This document shows, piece after piece, positions 21,769 to 32,659 of a stretch of DNA of 64,000 nt. The DNA is from Hygrophila difformis (Eukaryota; Streptophyta; Magnoliopsida; Lamiales; Acanthaceae), in NCBI GenBank assembly GCA_030278955.1, contig JAOANR010000004.1, positions 1,798,001-1,862,000 of the forward strand. The letters are read 5' to 3'. Position 1 is the first letter of the stretch. Every line of letters starts with the position of its first letter. Under the pieces are notes generated by a model. It was not told the origin of the DNA. It did not search any database and worked only from the letters and a program-made list of their open reading frames with translations. The translations under genes were made by a program, and so were the position numbers.

Positions 21769-23134
21769 TAAAGAACTGAGGACCCGAGCCAGCAAGAAGG
21801 TCACTGCGAGTACTGCGCAGAATAAAAATACTCACAAATCCCTCAAAGAAAGGTTTGAAAAAGGAGATTCTCATGTTGGTGCTATCGACTCCTCAAACGG
21901 TAACTTTCAATACTTTGTTACTTGGAGCCCCACACACAGCCAACACGAGTCTGACCCTGATGATCAAAATCCCGAATCCCCTGACAATCCACCCGAATCC
22001 CCTAAAAATAACAAAAAGATCTCAGAAATCCCAGCACCCATACCCCTCCAGCAAATTCCCCAGGCTAATGAATCCCCAGCCATTGATCAGCAAAAAACCA
22101 TCTCTGATACATACTCATCTTCCTCATTTGCCAAAAAGACCTCCGACTCCACTATCCAATCTACACAACCCTCCCCAACAGAATGGTTCCTCAAATTACA
22201 ATTCCAGAATATGATAACTATAGAACCTGGTTTTGACAGAGAAGATCCTTATGTTACAGCAGAAGCCATTTTTGGGAAAAACATCTGGTTCAAAAAATTC
22301 GATGATGACAAATCCCAACTCTATTATGAGTCCATCCTCGAATTTACAGAATCAGCCCAGATTAAGCATGAAAAATCCAGATCCAATCCCTCTGAAATTA
22401 TATACTCCCAGTGCAAAATCTTCAGAGTCATTCCACCCTCAAAATGGTATGGATCCCTTACCGAACCAATTGCTTTTGGCACAAAATATAAATCCCACCC
22501 ATTCGCCAAAAAACACTTCAACTACTTTGAATACCAGCAGGCCTGGTTCAATGCCTTTTGGGTAACAAACCCGACCAAATACCATACCTGGTTATTCTAT
22601 TTTGATAGATCCACAGACCTGAATTCCTACCCGATCTGGTGGTCCAGTTGGTGGAACCATTTTGGTTCAGTTCCGCAGATACTACCGTCCCTGGTTCAAC
22701 AGTCCTTTGAAATTTTCTCCTCCTAATATCATCCTACCCCCCATGAAAAAGATTCCTTTGACCTCCTCACCAATTTCTGCACAAAGTTCTATTGTCCATG
22801 GATATTTACCCGGAGTCTAGAAATTCATGGTTCTCCGCAACGAGTCCTGAGGAGAAGATTTAAAGTCAAATGGTGGAACAAGTGTAACATTGTTAGAAGC
22901 ATCTTTCCAGAACAAGTTGAACAGTGGATCCAACAAGACAAGAAACGAAGAAGCATCACTGAAAAACGAACACCTGCACAAATCATGTTTGAAGAACGTA
23001 AGAATCATATCGCAGCAAGGATTGCCGCTGCAAAAACCCCGGAAGAAGCAATGAAAATCATGCAAGAACTCCAAACACCTCCTGATAGTGCATCGACTTC
23101 CGAAGGTACATCATCTTGTTTTGGAAATAGTGGG

Positions 23135-23150
<16 letters not shown>
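21737..23150 (+). pseudogene. Pararetroviral ORF2, plus-strand copy, with one nonsense mutation
   Basis: ORF2 starts at an ATG inside the end of ORF1 (32-nt overlap). A C-to-T change makes TAA at 22724-22726 where the minus copy has CAA; the frame continues after it to the poly-T/A tract near 23135-23165. The product of florendovirus ORF2 has no established function. This one has a Pro/Ser-rich N-terminal third, a Trp-rich middle (PIWWSSWWNHFG) and a basic, Glu-rich C-terminal third. Confidence 0.75.
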
Positions 23151-23165
<15 letters not shown>

Positions 23166-24250
23166 GAAAACCCACTCGCAGCATCACTTCGTTCCTCTTG
23201 CAATTTTCTGTTGAACAAAAATGCTCCGAGAAGATCCCGCAGGAGCCTGAAAAAAAAAAAAAAAAAAAAAGTCATGTGATTTTATCTGCTTTGTTACAGT
23301 CAATATTTAAGTTTGATCATGCTCCGAAAAAATCCCGCCGGAGCCTGTCCCAGACTTAAAAAAAAAAAAAAAAAAAAAAGAGAAAATGATGATAAATCAG
23401 ATTATTCCCCGCAAAATGCGGAGGCATGTCACCACTACTTTCACACCTTGTCCGCCACATTTGTCACCACTCACCCCGAATTTGCAATTCGGTCCCCCAA
23501 GTTTCGGATATTCAACATCATAATTTGCTGAAAGGCCCTCCGCCATCCCCTATATATAGAGCCATTGCTGGAAGAAGAAGGGCAAGTTTTGAAGCACGAC
23601 CCTAGTGAGAGAAAGAGTGAAATCCCACCGGAAGAATCCCGCCGGAGCCGACTTCCTCCGATCATCAAGAGTTGTCATTTCTGTTTGAGTGTTTGTCATT
23701 CCTGTTTGAGTGTTCATGTTAGAGTGATAGCATAGCTGTGTCTTAGTTGGTTGTGAGTTCCTATATGTGCATAATTTCTAGCATAGTTGAGTGACCGGAA
23801 ATCCTGTACAAGTCACCGGAATAGCGTTGTAATACCAGTCCCAGTCACGAGTGATTATCCTTGAATCCCGAGGATCCAGAGGTAAAACCCTCACTTTGGG
23901 AAGTCTGAGTACCAAGTATCACTTATTAGATTATGAGGCAGACCTAATAAAAAGCGGTTAAATATTCCAAATTACTGTTGTTTCCCGGCTACTCTATATC
24001 ATGGACGGCGTTGCCTCCTCTCTAACATCATAACTCTTCCCTCCCCCTTTTTACATTATGTTACACTGCACCATGGACGGCTTTGCCGCCTTGCTAACTA
24101 TCTAACTCCCCCTTTCCCCATTTAATTTTCTGCTATTAACTTAGGACTGGCCTGGCCAGACTACTAACTTCATCCCACCCCTTCACACCTCTCGGGTTCA
24201 TTCTCGAGTTAGATGGTTTTGACACCATCATATGTAGTTTCGATCATCTT
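23135..24250 (+). promoter_or_regulatory. Pararetroviral intergenic region, plus-strand copy
   Basis: The region holds a T-then-A homopolymer pair (about 23137-23165) and two more A-runs (23250-23270 and 23358-23380). Three copies of a GC-rich element near ATCCCGCCGGAGCC (about 23236, 23332 and 23638) are present, the first two just before an A-run. A TATA box CTATATATAG at about 23550 is followed by a leader-like region. AATAAAAAG at about 23948 is a possible poly(A) signal. A caulimovirid pregenomic promoter in this position is expected from family knowledge. Confidence 0.6.
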
Positions 24251-24290
24251 CCGCAGAATCAAAGAGTGTAAAGATGATCGAAAGAGTGTA

Positions 24291-25154
24291 AAGATGATCG
24301 AAACTACATATGATGGTGTCAAAACCATCTAACTCGAGAATGAACCCGAGAGGTGTGAAGGGGTGGGATGAAGTTAGTAGTCTGGCCAGGCCAGTCCTAA
24401 GTTAATAGCAGAAAATTAAATGGGGAAAGGGGGAGTTAGATAGTTAGCAAGGCGGCAAAGCCGTCCATGGTGCAGTGTAACATAATGTAAAAAGGGGGAG
24501 GGAAGAGTTATGATGTTAGAGAGGAGGCAACGCCGTCCATGATATAGAGTAGCCGGGAAACAACAGTAATTTGGAATATTTAACCGCTTTTTATTAGGTC
24601 TGCCTCATAATCTAATAAGTGATACTTGGTACTCAGACTTCCCAAAGTGAGGGTTTTACCTCTGGATCCTCGGGATTCAAGGATAATCACTCGTGACTGG
24701 GACTGGTATTACAACGCTATTCCGGTGACTTGTACAGGATTTCCGGTCACTCAACTATGCTAGAAATTATGCACATATAGGAACTCACAACCAACTAAGA
24801 CACAGCTATGCTATCACTCTAACATGAACACTCAAACAGGAATGACAAACACTCAAACAGAAATGACAACTCTTGATGATCGGAGGAAGTCGGCTCCGGC
24901 GGGATTCTTCCGGTGGGATTTCACTCTTTCTCTCACTAGGGTCGTGCTTCAAAACTTGCCCTTCTTCTTCCAGCAATGGCTCTATATATAGGGGATGGCG
25001 GAGGGCCTTTCAGCAAATTATGATGTTGAATATCCGAAACTTGGGGGACCGAATTGCAAATTCGGGGTGAGTGGTGACAAATGTGGCGGACAAGGTGTGA
25101 AAGTAGTGGTGACATGCCTCCGCATTTTGCGGGGAATAATCTGATTTATCATCA

Positions 25155-25190
<36 letters not shown>

Positions 25191-25269
25191 TGGGACAGGC
25201 TCCGGCGGGATTTTTTCGGAGCATGATCAAACTTAAATATTGACTGTAACAAAGCAGATAAAATCACAT

Positions 25270-25308
<39 letters not shown>

Positions 25309-25390
25309 CAGGCTCCTGCGGGATCTTCTCGGAGCATTTTTGTTCAACAGAAAATTGCAAGAGGAACGAAGTGATGCTGCGAGTGGGTTT

Positions 25391-25410
<20 letters not shown>
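24291..25410 (-). promoter_or_regulatory. Pararetroviral intergenic region, minus-strand copy
   Basis: This mirrors 23135-24250 with the same three GC-rich elements and TATA box (about 24985). The homopolymers are longer here (T-runs at 25152-25185, 25274-25308 and 25392-25421), as expected from slippage after duplication. Confidence 0.6.
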
Positions 25411-25420
<10 letters not shown>

Positions 25421-25429
<9 letters not shown>

Positions 25430-26830
25430 AAACCCACTATTTCCAAAACAAGATGATGTACCTTCGGAAGTCGATGCACTATCAGGAGGTGTTTGGAGTT
25501 CTTGCATGATTTTCATTGCTTCTTCCGGGGTTTTTGCAGCGGCAATCCTTGCTGCGATATGATTCTTACGTTCTTCAAACATGATTTGTGCAGGTGTTCG
25601 TTTTTCAGTGATGCTTCTTCGTTTCTTGTCTTGTTGGATCCACTGTTCAACTTGTTCTGGAAAGATGCTTCTAACAATGTTACACTTGTTCCACCATTTG
25701 ACTTTAAATCTTCTCCTCAGGACTCGTTGCGGAGAATCATGAATTTCTAGACTCCAGGTAAATATCCATGGACAATAGAACTTTGTGCAGAAATTGGTGA
25801 GGAGGTCAAAGGAATCTTTTTCATGGGGGGTAAGATGATATTGGGAGGAGAAAATTTCAAAGGACTGTTGAACCAGGGACGGTAGTATCTGCGGAACTGA
25901 ACCAAAATGGTTCCACCAACTGGACCACCAGATCGGGTAGGAATTCAGGTCTGTGGATCTATCAAAATAGAATAACCAGGTATGGTATTTGGTCGGGTTT
26001 GTTACCCAAAAGGCATTGAACCAGGCCTGCTGGTATTCAAAGTAGTTGAAGTGTTTTTTGGCGAATGGGTGGGATTTATATTTTGTGCCAAAAGCAATTG
26101 GTTCGGTAAGGGATCCATACCATTTTGAGGGTGGAATGACTCTGAAGATTTTGCACTGGGAGTATATAATTTCAGAGGGATTGGATCTGGATTTTTCATG
26201 CTTAATCTGGGCTGATTCTGTAAATTCGAGGATGGACTCATAATAGAGTTGGGATTTGTCATCATCGAATTTTTTGAACCAGATGTTTTTCCCAAAAATG
26301 GCTTCTGCTGTAACATAAGGATCTTCTCTGTCAAAACCAGGTTCTATAGTTATCATATTCTGGAATTGTAATTTGAGGAACCATTCTGTTGGGGAGGGTT
26401 GTGTAGATTGGATAGTGGAGTCGGAGGTCTTTTTGGCAAATGAGGAAGATGAGTATGTATCAGAGATGGTTTTTTGCTGATCAATGGCTGGGGATTCATT
26501 AGCCTGGGGGATTTGCTGGAGGGGTATGGGTGCTGGGATTTCTGAGATCTTTTTGTTATTTTTAGGGGATTCGGGTGGATTGTCAGGGGATTCGGGATTT
26601 TGATCATCAGGGTCAGACTCGTGTTGGCTGTGTGTGGGGCTCCAAGTAACAAAGTATTGAAAGTTACCGTTTGAGGAGTCGATAGCACCAACATGAGGAT
26701 CTCCTTTTTCAAATCTTTCTTTGAGGGATTTGTGAGTATTTTTATTCTGCGCAGTACTCGCAGTGACCTTCTTGCTGGCTCGGGTCCTCAGTTCTTTATC
26801 AGTGTATATTCTGACCGGTTTGGGAGGCAT
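25421..26830 (-). CDS. Pararetroviral ORF2, minus-strand copy, open
   Basis: This is the uninterrupted version of the frame at 21737-23150, about 469 codons, starting with an ATG at 26830 that overlaps the end of ORF1 by 32 nt. The frame runs out into the homopolymer tract near 25421, so the last residues may not be original. Function is unknown in the family; no enzyme motif is visible. Intact reading frame does not imply expression in this rearranged locus. Confidence 0.75.
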
Positions 26831-29800
26831 TTTCCCTGTTTTGCAGAAATTCACGGGTTAGAAAATCAGGAATGTAATTATTTTCACCTTTAATATATTC
26901 AATATCAAAATCGAAAGCACTTAAGAGTCCCTGCCATCTAGCAAAAATTTGTTTAGAGACTAAGTTTTGGACATCCTTTTGAAGGATTTCCTTAGCACTT
27001 TTGCAATCAACCCTGAGAATGAATTTTTGGTTGATCAGATCCCCTTGGAATTTAAGGATACAAAGGACTATGCTTAAGATCTCTTTTTTGATTGTAGAAT
27101 AATTTCTTTGAGTGGCGTTCCAGTGTGTTGAGGTGAACTGGATGATGCACTCTTTTCCGTCCTTGACTTGCTTCAGAATCCCTCCGTAGCCTATGTCGGA
27201 AGCATCTGTTTCAACAATTTTAGGAAGAGTTGGATCTGCAAGATAGAGACATGGGATTTCTTTTACCTGCTTTTTTACCTCTTGGACTAGGCTAGTATGA
27301 GCATCTGTCCACGGTGCGGGATTTTTCTGCAGCCTATCATGGAGAGGTTTTAGTTTAGATTTTATGTTCGGATAGTAGTCAAGAACATAGTTCAGGCTTC
27401 CAAGGAATCGTTGAAGCTGTGTTTTGTCAAGGATTTTATCAGGGAATTTTTCTGCAAAGATTAGGGATCTTTCGATGGGAGTAATTGTACCCTGGGTGAT
27501 ATAGTGACCTAAGAATCTTACTTTCGTCTGAAACAGACTAATCTTTGGTTCAGAGATGACTAATCCGTTCTTCTTTGCAACCGAAAGGAAAATTCGGAGG
27601 TGTTTGAAGTGTTCTTCTATGGATTTGGAAAAGATTAGAACATCATCAATATAAACAATACAGAATTTGTAATAGTCATTGAAGATGTCATTCATAATCT
27701 TTTGGAATTCAGAGGGGGCATTTTTTAAACCAAAAGGCATAACATTCCACTCGTACTGTCCAAAGGGGACAGTAAAAGCAGTTTTATACCTATCTTGCGG
27801 AGCTATTTGGACCTGCCAGAATCCTGATTTCATATCAAATTTTGAAAATAGATATGCATCATAGAGTCTTTGGAGGAGATCTTTTTTGTTTGGAATGGGG
27901 TACCTGATCCATTGGAGGACTCTGTTAAGAGGAGCATAGTTAATGACTAACCGAGGTGTCCCTCTTTCGACTTCAGAAGCTTTGTTGACATAGAAAGCAG
28001 CACAACTCCAAGGGGATTTAGAAGGGGAGATGAGCTTTTTCTGCTGTAAATCCTGGATTTCTTTTCTGCAGAATTCCATGAGGTCACTATTCATTTGAAT
28101 AGCGTGTGCTTTAGTGGGGATTTTTTCCTCAGAAAAAGAGGGCATATATGGGAGTGTGACAACATGTTTTTTTCTTTCCCAAAACGCAGTTGGAAGATCG
28201 GAGCAGGCCTGATCTGTTATCTGTTTATGGAAATCGGCAATCCGTTGTTGGATTGTTTTTTGTTGTAACTGGTTGTCAATCCTGGCAACGTAGATATCTT
28301 TTTTGAGTTCATTGAGGGTGAAGGTTTTGGCTTGGACAATGCTATTGATAGAATCTTCGTATTGGGATTCGGTAAGATGGAAGTCCCACCATCCTTTTAG
28401 TTGCCCAGAAAATCCTGCGATAAGGATTTCGGCTATGGCTTTGTCTTCTATGTGTCCTTGCGCTCTATAGGCATTGGCTGCCATTGTCATTTGTTGGAGC
28501 ATTAGAAGGATCTGATGTTCTCCAAGGCCATCCAGGTTCCAGTTGTAGACAGATGATGAGTTAAAGCGGGTTTGAGGAATGGGTTGAGGTTGTATAGAAG
28601 AGACGGTTTGCGGAAAGGGTTGTATGTCGGTAATCATGTTGACTCGGGCTGGGGTTGGGGTTTCTGGGACGTAACTGTCTCCGGAGGAGGTTTCTGGCCC
28701 TTTTGAAAGCTGGGATTGGAGCTCTTTCAATAGGCTAGTTCTGGCTTGGGAAATATTCAGGGAGGTGGCTTTAGAGATTTCAAAAGGTTTAAACAGGGGT
28801 TTTTTGAGGGGTGAAGCTTTGGAGGGGGATTCTTTAGATTTGGTTTGGTTGAACTGGGTGTCAGTGAGATGGGATTCGATTCGGTCAAGTTGTTTACCAA
28901 TGGTATTGAGATGTATGTTTGTGTAGTTGGCTTGGGCAATCAGGTTTTTGAGATTAACTTCAACTTTCTCATTGGCATTCTTAAGAGGGGCAGTCTCAAT
29001 CGGTTGGTCTTTGACAGAGAATTTGAAAGCCTGGAGAGGTGGGTGGGTTTGGTTAAAAGTTTTGTCACTAGAAACTGTTTCCCAATAGGGTTTTCTGGTA
29101 GTAATAGGGTTGATGGTTTTGCTGACAGGGTAAGTACTTTGGTAGAGTTCAAACCATGTGAAAAAGGGGATGAGGGTTTTGGCTTCTGAGATGAATGAAT
29201 AGAAGGATGTTTGGATTTCAGATCGGATATGGGAGAAATTTTTGAAGAACCAGGCTCTTTTTTGTGTGTTTTCTTCCGAGTAGAAGTCTTCATGGAGAAC
29301 AAGCTTGTTGATAACAAAATTGCCTTCAATGACATTTAGCTCATTTATGTTTTCAGTAACGGAGGAAAATGTGGGGCTGGATGGTTCATCAATAAGATCT
29401 TCGTCACGTCTGTGATAAATGGACTTAGGGATAGGTGAGGAGAAATTTACGTCTTTCAGAGGAGACGTGGGAATGTCAGAGGTGGAATATCGGGGTGGTT
29501 TCGTTGGGCTACCAAACTGAGAAATTCTTCCAAGGCTTATGGTACTTCCCTCAGAATCATCAGAATGTTGGTCAAAGTTCCTCTGATAGGAGGTATTTCT
29601 GTGGAACGAGAGTTTGACCTGTCCGGTGCTGTCCTGAGAGATGGATTTTAAATGAGGGTTTGGCGGGGGCATAGATGGCCTTTCTGGTTCAACGGCTTCG
29701 TCAAGAATCCATTCTTCTGGAAGGGTTATGTCCTTCCATTGGAGGGATCTGGCGACAACAGCATTGGACCTCTGTAGGTCAGTTTGTAAGAGAAGGGTTT

Positions 29801-30470
29801 CACCTTTCTTACTGTGGAATTTTACTTTAGTAGCAAAAGCTGAAAGAATGGCTTTATAGTATATTCTGAAGACAATAGCAACAGGGATGGATCCTTCCAA
29901 CATTTTGTAATTATGAGTTTTGATTTGGAGGACAAGGGATTTTAGGATATTTTTGTCACGAAGAGATATAGTAAGATTGGGATAGCAGTCAAAGGATATA
30001 GGTCCAGTGCAAAGACTTGATTCAACCAAACTTAAAAGGGATTCATCAAAGTTGGTGAACCTGGCATCTCGGAGTATGGCTAGGATAGAAGTATCAAGGC
30101 CTTCTTTAGTAAGGGGTTTAATACCCACCTGGACTAATCCTATATGAATGTATTTATAACCTTTTGAAAAATGCTTAGAGAGGGAATCAGGTGAAAGCAG
30201 ATTTATTGTTTCAAAAGGTTTAGAAAGCTGGATATCTCTTTCTTCAGTTTTTATAGCTAGGTCAGTAGAGAAGGAGAGGAATTTGGAGGTTTGGTATATT
30301 TCATTTTTTGAGACTTTTGGAATAGTCCAATCATCAATAGATTTGTTAAAATCTTCAATGATGGTTTCTTCCGACCGGACTAGTTTTTTAGGACTAGAAG
30401 TACTGGATGTGCTTTGTTCTGACGAACAAGAGAAGGAGCGTGGCAAGAGGCGATCCATGAGTGTCGGCAA
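26799..30470 (-). CDS. Pararetroviral ORF1 polyprotein, minus-strand copy, open but internally deleted
   Basis: There are 1223 codons without a stop. Order: N-terminal 30K-type movement-protein region (about residues 20-260), a Ser/Pro-rich linker, a capsid-like segment (about 640-770), then reverse transcriptase with YIDDVL (about 920) and RNase H ending with the TGA at 26799. Between the capsid-like segment and the reverse transcriptase only about 40 residues remain. Neither a CCHC zinc knuckle nor a DTG/DSG protease motif is seen, so a large in-frame deletion is likely; the plus copy shares it. A caulimovirid polyprotein of this layout is normally several hundred residues longer. Start codon chosen as the first ATG after the leader. 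Confidence 0.85.
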   Translation of the reverse strand: MPTLMDRLLPRSFSCSSEQSTSSTSSPKKLVRSEETIIEDFNKSIDDWTIPKVSKNEIYQTSKFLSFSTDLAIKTEERDIQLSKPFETINLLSPDSLSKHFSKGYKYIHIGLVQVGIKPLTKEGLDTSILAILRDARFTNFDESLLSLVESSLCTGPISFDCYPNLTISLRDKNILKSLVLQIKTHNYKMLEGSIPVAIVFRIYYKAILSAFATKVKFHSKKGETLLLQTDLQRSNAVVARSLQWKDITLPEEWILDEAVEPERPSMPPPNPHLKSISQDSTGQVKLSFHRNTSYQRNFDQHSDDSEGSTISLGRISQFGSPTKPPRYSTSDIPTSPLKDVNFSSPIPKSIYHRRDEDLIDEPSSPTFSSVTENINELNVIEGNFVINKLVLHEDFYSEENTQKRAWFFKNFSHIRSEIQTSFYSFISEAKTLIPFFTWFELYQSTYPVSKTINPITTRKPYWETVSSDKTFNQTHPPLQAFKFSVKDQPIETAPLKNANEKVEVNLKNLIAQANYTNIHLNTIGKQLDRIESHLTDTQFNQTKSKESPSKASPLKKPLFKPFEISKATSLNISQARTSLLKELQSQLSKGPETSSGDSYVPETPTPARVNMITDIQPFPQTVSSIQPQPIPQTRFNSSSVYNWNLDGLGEHQILLMLQQMTMAANAYRAQGHIEDKAIAEILIAGFSGQLKGWWDFHLTESQYEDSINSIVQAKTFTLNELKKDIYVARIDNQLQQKTIQQRIADFHKQITDQACSDLPTAFWERKKHVVTLPYMPSFSEEKIPTKAHAIQMNSDLMEFCRKEIQDLQQKKLISPSKSPWSCAAFYVNKASEVERGTPRLVINYAPLNRVLQWIRYPIPNKKDLLQRLYDAYLFSKFDMKSGFWQVQIAPQDRYKTAFTVPFGQYEWNVMPFGLKNAPSEFQKIMNDIFNDYYKFCIVYIDDVLIFSKSIEEHFKHLRIFLSVAKKNGLVISEPKISLFQTKVRFLGHYITQGTITPIERSLIFAEKFPDKILDKTQLQRFLGSLNYVLDYYPNIKSKLKPLHDRLQKNPAPWTDAHTSLVQEVKKQVKEIPCLYLADPTLPKIVETDASDIGYGGILKQVKDGKECIIQFTSTHWNATQRNYSTIKKEILSIVLCILKFQGDLINQKFILRVDCKSAKEILQKDVQNLVSKQIFARWQGLLSAFDFDIEYIKGENNYIPDFLTREFLQNRENASQTGQNIH

Positions 30471-30614
30471 TAAAACAAGTGTTTACTTACAATTCTGGGA
30501 GTATCTGGATAAACGACTCTTCTGGTCTCGGCTTAAGAAACTCCAAGGCAAGGGGTTCTCAGTATTCACCTGTTAAACAAAACAACACAGATAAATAACC
30601 TCTTTACACTCCCC

Positions 30615-30629
30615 TTGGCTCTGATACCA
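30615..30629 (-). other. Met-tRNA primer-binding site of the pararetrovirus
   Basis: On the minus strand the sequence is TGGTATCAGAGCCAA, the standard initiator-Met tRNA complement that starts the caulimovirid minus-strand DNA. It lies about 145 nt upstream of ORF1, as expected. Confidence 0.85.
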
Positions 30630-30640
30630 AAGAGGCCGCA

Positions 30641-30874
30641 AAGACTATCTAACTCTATATCATGGACGGCGTTGCCTCCTCTCTAACATCATAACTCTTC
30701 CCTCCCCCTTTTTACATTATGTTACACTGCACCATGGACGGCTTTGCCGCCTTGCTAACTATCTAACTCCCCCTTTCCCCATTTAATTTTCTGCTATTAA
30801 CTTAGGACTGGCCTGGCCAGACTACTAACTTCATCCCACCCCTTCACACCTCTCGGGTTCATTCTCGAGTCATG

Positions 30875-30913
<39 letters not shown>

Positions 30914-31402
30914 CCAGGCTCCTGCGGGATCTTCTCGGAGCATTTTTGTTCAACAGAAAATTTCAAAGGACTGTTGAACCAGGGACGGTAGTATCTGCGG
31001 AACTGAACCAAAATGGTTCCACCAACTGGACCACCAGATCGGGTAGGAATTCAGGTCTGTGGATCTATCAAAATAGAATAACAAAATTGATGGTGTCAAA
31101 ACCAAATTTTGTTATCAGTAGAGAAGGAGAGGAATTTGGAGGTTTGGTATATTTCATTTTTTGAGACTTTTGGAATAGTCCAATCATCAATAGATTTGTT
31201 AAAATCTTCAATGATGGTTTCTTCCGACCGGACTAGTTTTTTAGGACTAGAAGTACTGGATGTGCTTTGTTCTGACGAACAAGAGGAGCGTGGCAAGAGG
31301 CGATCCATGAGTGTCGGCAATAAAACAAGTGTTTACTTACAATCCTGGGAGTATCTGGATAAACGACTCTTCTGATCTCGGCTTAAGAAACTCCAAGGTA
31401 AA
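30641..31402. mobile_element. Scrambled pararetroviral segments with orientation switches
   Basis: 30652-30870 repeats 23990-24210 in plus orientation. 30871-30960 repeats the poly-T/GC-rich part of the minus-oriented intergenic region (compare 25274-25350). 30960-31080 repeats 25855-25975 inside ORF2. A filler at 31081-31115 contains the short inverted pair CAAAATT...AATTTTG. 31117-31400 repeats the 5' end of ORF1 and its leader (compare 30263-30560) with a 3-bp deletion. The junctions mix orientations, which simple tandem integration would not give. Confidence 0.75.
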
Positions 31403-31940
31403 TGTTCTCATTGTCTAAATTGGTCGGCCCAGTCCGTGAAGATATATCCGGAAGAGAAGGGACTGAAAGAGAGGACGCATCTTCAAGTCAGTAGGGTGAG
31501 CAGCCTTGTACAAGAAAAAGGAGCAAGCGTCATACAAGGAAACAAATCAAGGCGAGACACCACCCAAGGAAACAAATCAGGCGATGCATCACCCAAGGAA
31601 ACAAATCAGGGCGATGCACCACCCAAGGAAACAAATCAGGACGAGGCACCACCAAAGGAAGAAAATCAGGTGGAGCGTTCGTGGGCCTGAGGAACCCTAG
31701 GTTCCCCACCCCTATTTAAATGTAATGTGGCACAAGAGCAAGGCAACCTCCAACGCTCTCAAGAGAGCCGCATTTACTTATCTTAATTTCCTGCAATTTT
31801 TTACTGCTTTCTGTTTCTTTCAAGTCCTTTACTGCTTTCATTTAATTCCTGTCTTCGCTTTTTTCTATTTTTCCTGTAATCTTCCCCCAAGTTCATCAAT
31901 AAAAGAGAGATTGTATTTCTCCAAGATTTCACTGTTAACA
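31403..31940 (+). mobile_element. Solo LTR related to the gypsy LTR at 60184
   Basis: The right end (GTTCATCAATAAAAGAGA... to CTGTTAACA) and the left end (TGTT...AAATTGG...ATATATCCGGAAGAG) match, in reverse complement, the ends of the 60184-60988 LTR. The middle carries a different minisatellite. No second LTR or internal region is nearby. Flanking pentamers (GGTAA and GAAGA) do not match, so the insertion junction may have been altered. Confidence 0.65.
31530..31670 (+). repeat. 30-bp minisatellite in the solo LTR
   Basis: Five units share ACCCAAGGAAACAAATCAGG at a period of about 30 bp (unit starts near 31534, 31563, 31593, 31623 and 31653). Each keeps the reading frame open, which explains a spurious small ORF over them. 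Confidence 0.8.
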
Positions 31941-31944
31941 GAAG

Positions 31945-32275
31945 AAAAACCCTAATTGTCCCATAATTTTATTTTGTTTTCCGATCATCCCATAAAATAT
32001 TAATTTATCAAATTCACCCTAATGACTATTCATGCTGACGTGACAACGGATTAGTGCATCTAATGTGGTTGACGTGGCAACACCATCCAATGCCATGTCA
32101 GCGTTAATTATCATTAGGGTGCCACGTCAGCGTTAATTATCATTAAGGATGGGTAGGATGAATTGAGCTAATTAAGGTCACCATGCATGGTTACCTACGG
32201 ATTGGGTTAATTCATTTTTTATGAGATGGTTTCGAAAAATAAACAAAATTATAGGAGCGTTAGATTTTTTTTTTC
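31945..32275. mobile_element. Long-TIR MITE, copy 1
   Basis: The left end (CCCATAATTTTATTTTGTTTT, about 31960) is the imperfect complement of the right end (about 32225-32262). The pairing continues inward to GGTTAATTCA-like sequence. The middle contains GTTGACGTGGCAACACCA. The outer ends are A-rich on the left and T-rich on the right. A related copy is at 32660-32995. Confidence 0.65.
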
Positions 32276-32659
32276 TTTTAAATATAGTAAAAAGTAATTA
32301 TTCGTACAGTACAGTTAGTACATAAATGTTAATAATACTTGTAATTTTCCCAAAGTCAACAGTTTTAATTGACATTAATGATGCTACAATAGGTCAACGT
32401 GCTGCCTCTATCACAAGTCACAACAGTAATGCGAAAACAAAACCAGTCGACTTTCCAGTTGACGTTGCATGAACAGCAAATATCAACGTCAACTATTATT
32501 GCACATATTAATTGAGTAGATTCGAAAATTGTGAAAAATAGAGTAAATTATCACAAACTCCAATTTAATTAATGTAAACTTTTTTAACTATAGTATCATT
32601 TATAATAAATGCAATTCGTTCGACTATTTAGACTAAATGCTTATATATGAAAATCGAAA

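Larger units (their letters stand above)
19810..31402. mobile_element. Endogenous pararetrovirus locus (florendovirus-like), palindromic and rearranged
   Basis: A plus-oriented copy, 5'-truncated within ORF1, spans 19810-24250. A minus-oriented copy spans 24291-30640. The two form a nearly identical inverted repeat over 19810-24250 and 24291-28762, with a 40-bp centre (24251-24290). That centre contains a 20-bp direct repeat (AAAGAGTGTAAAGATGATCG at 24261 and 24281). The minus copy continues unpaired to its start codon and primer site at 30640. Scrambled pieces then follow to 31402. The two-ORF layout (ORF1 polyprotein, ORF2 of unknown function, then an intergenic region with poly-A tracts and TATA box) fits florendoviruses. 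These are relics in plant DNA; I see no sign that they are functional virus. Confidence 0.85.

Noticed and set aside
25268..25456. Phe-run proteins over the T-runs
   Set aside because: Translation of homopolymer tracts in the viral intergenic region.
30615..30629. tRNA genes suggested by TGGTATCAGAGC sequences (also at 39660, 46832, 55572 and 59958)
   Set aside because: Each lies next to an LTR or viral leader and is a primer-binding site; no cloverleaf surrounds them.
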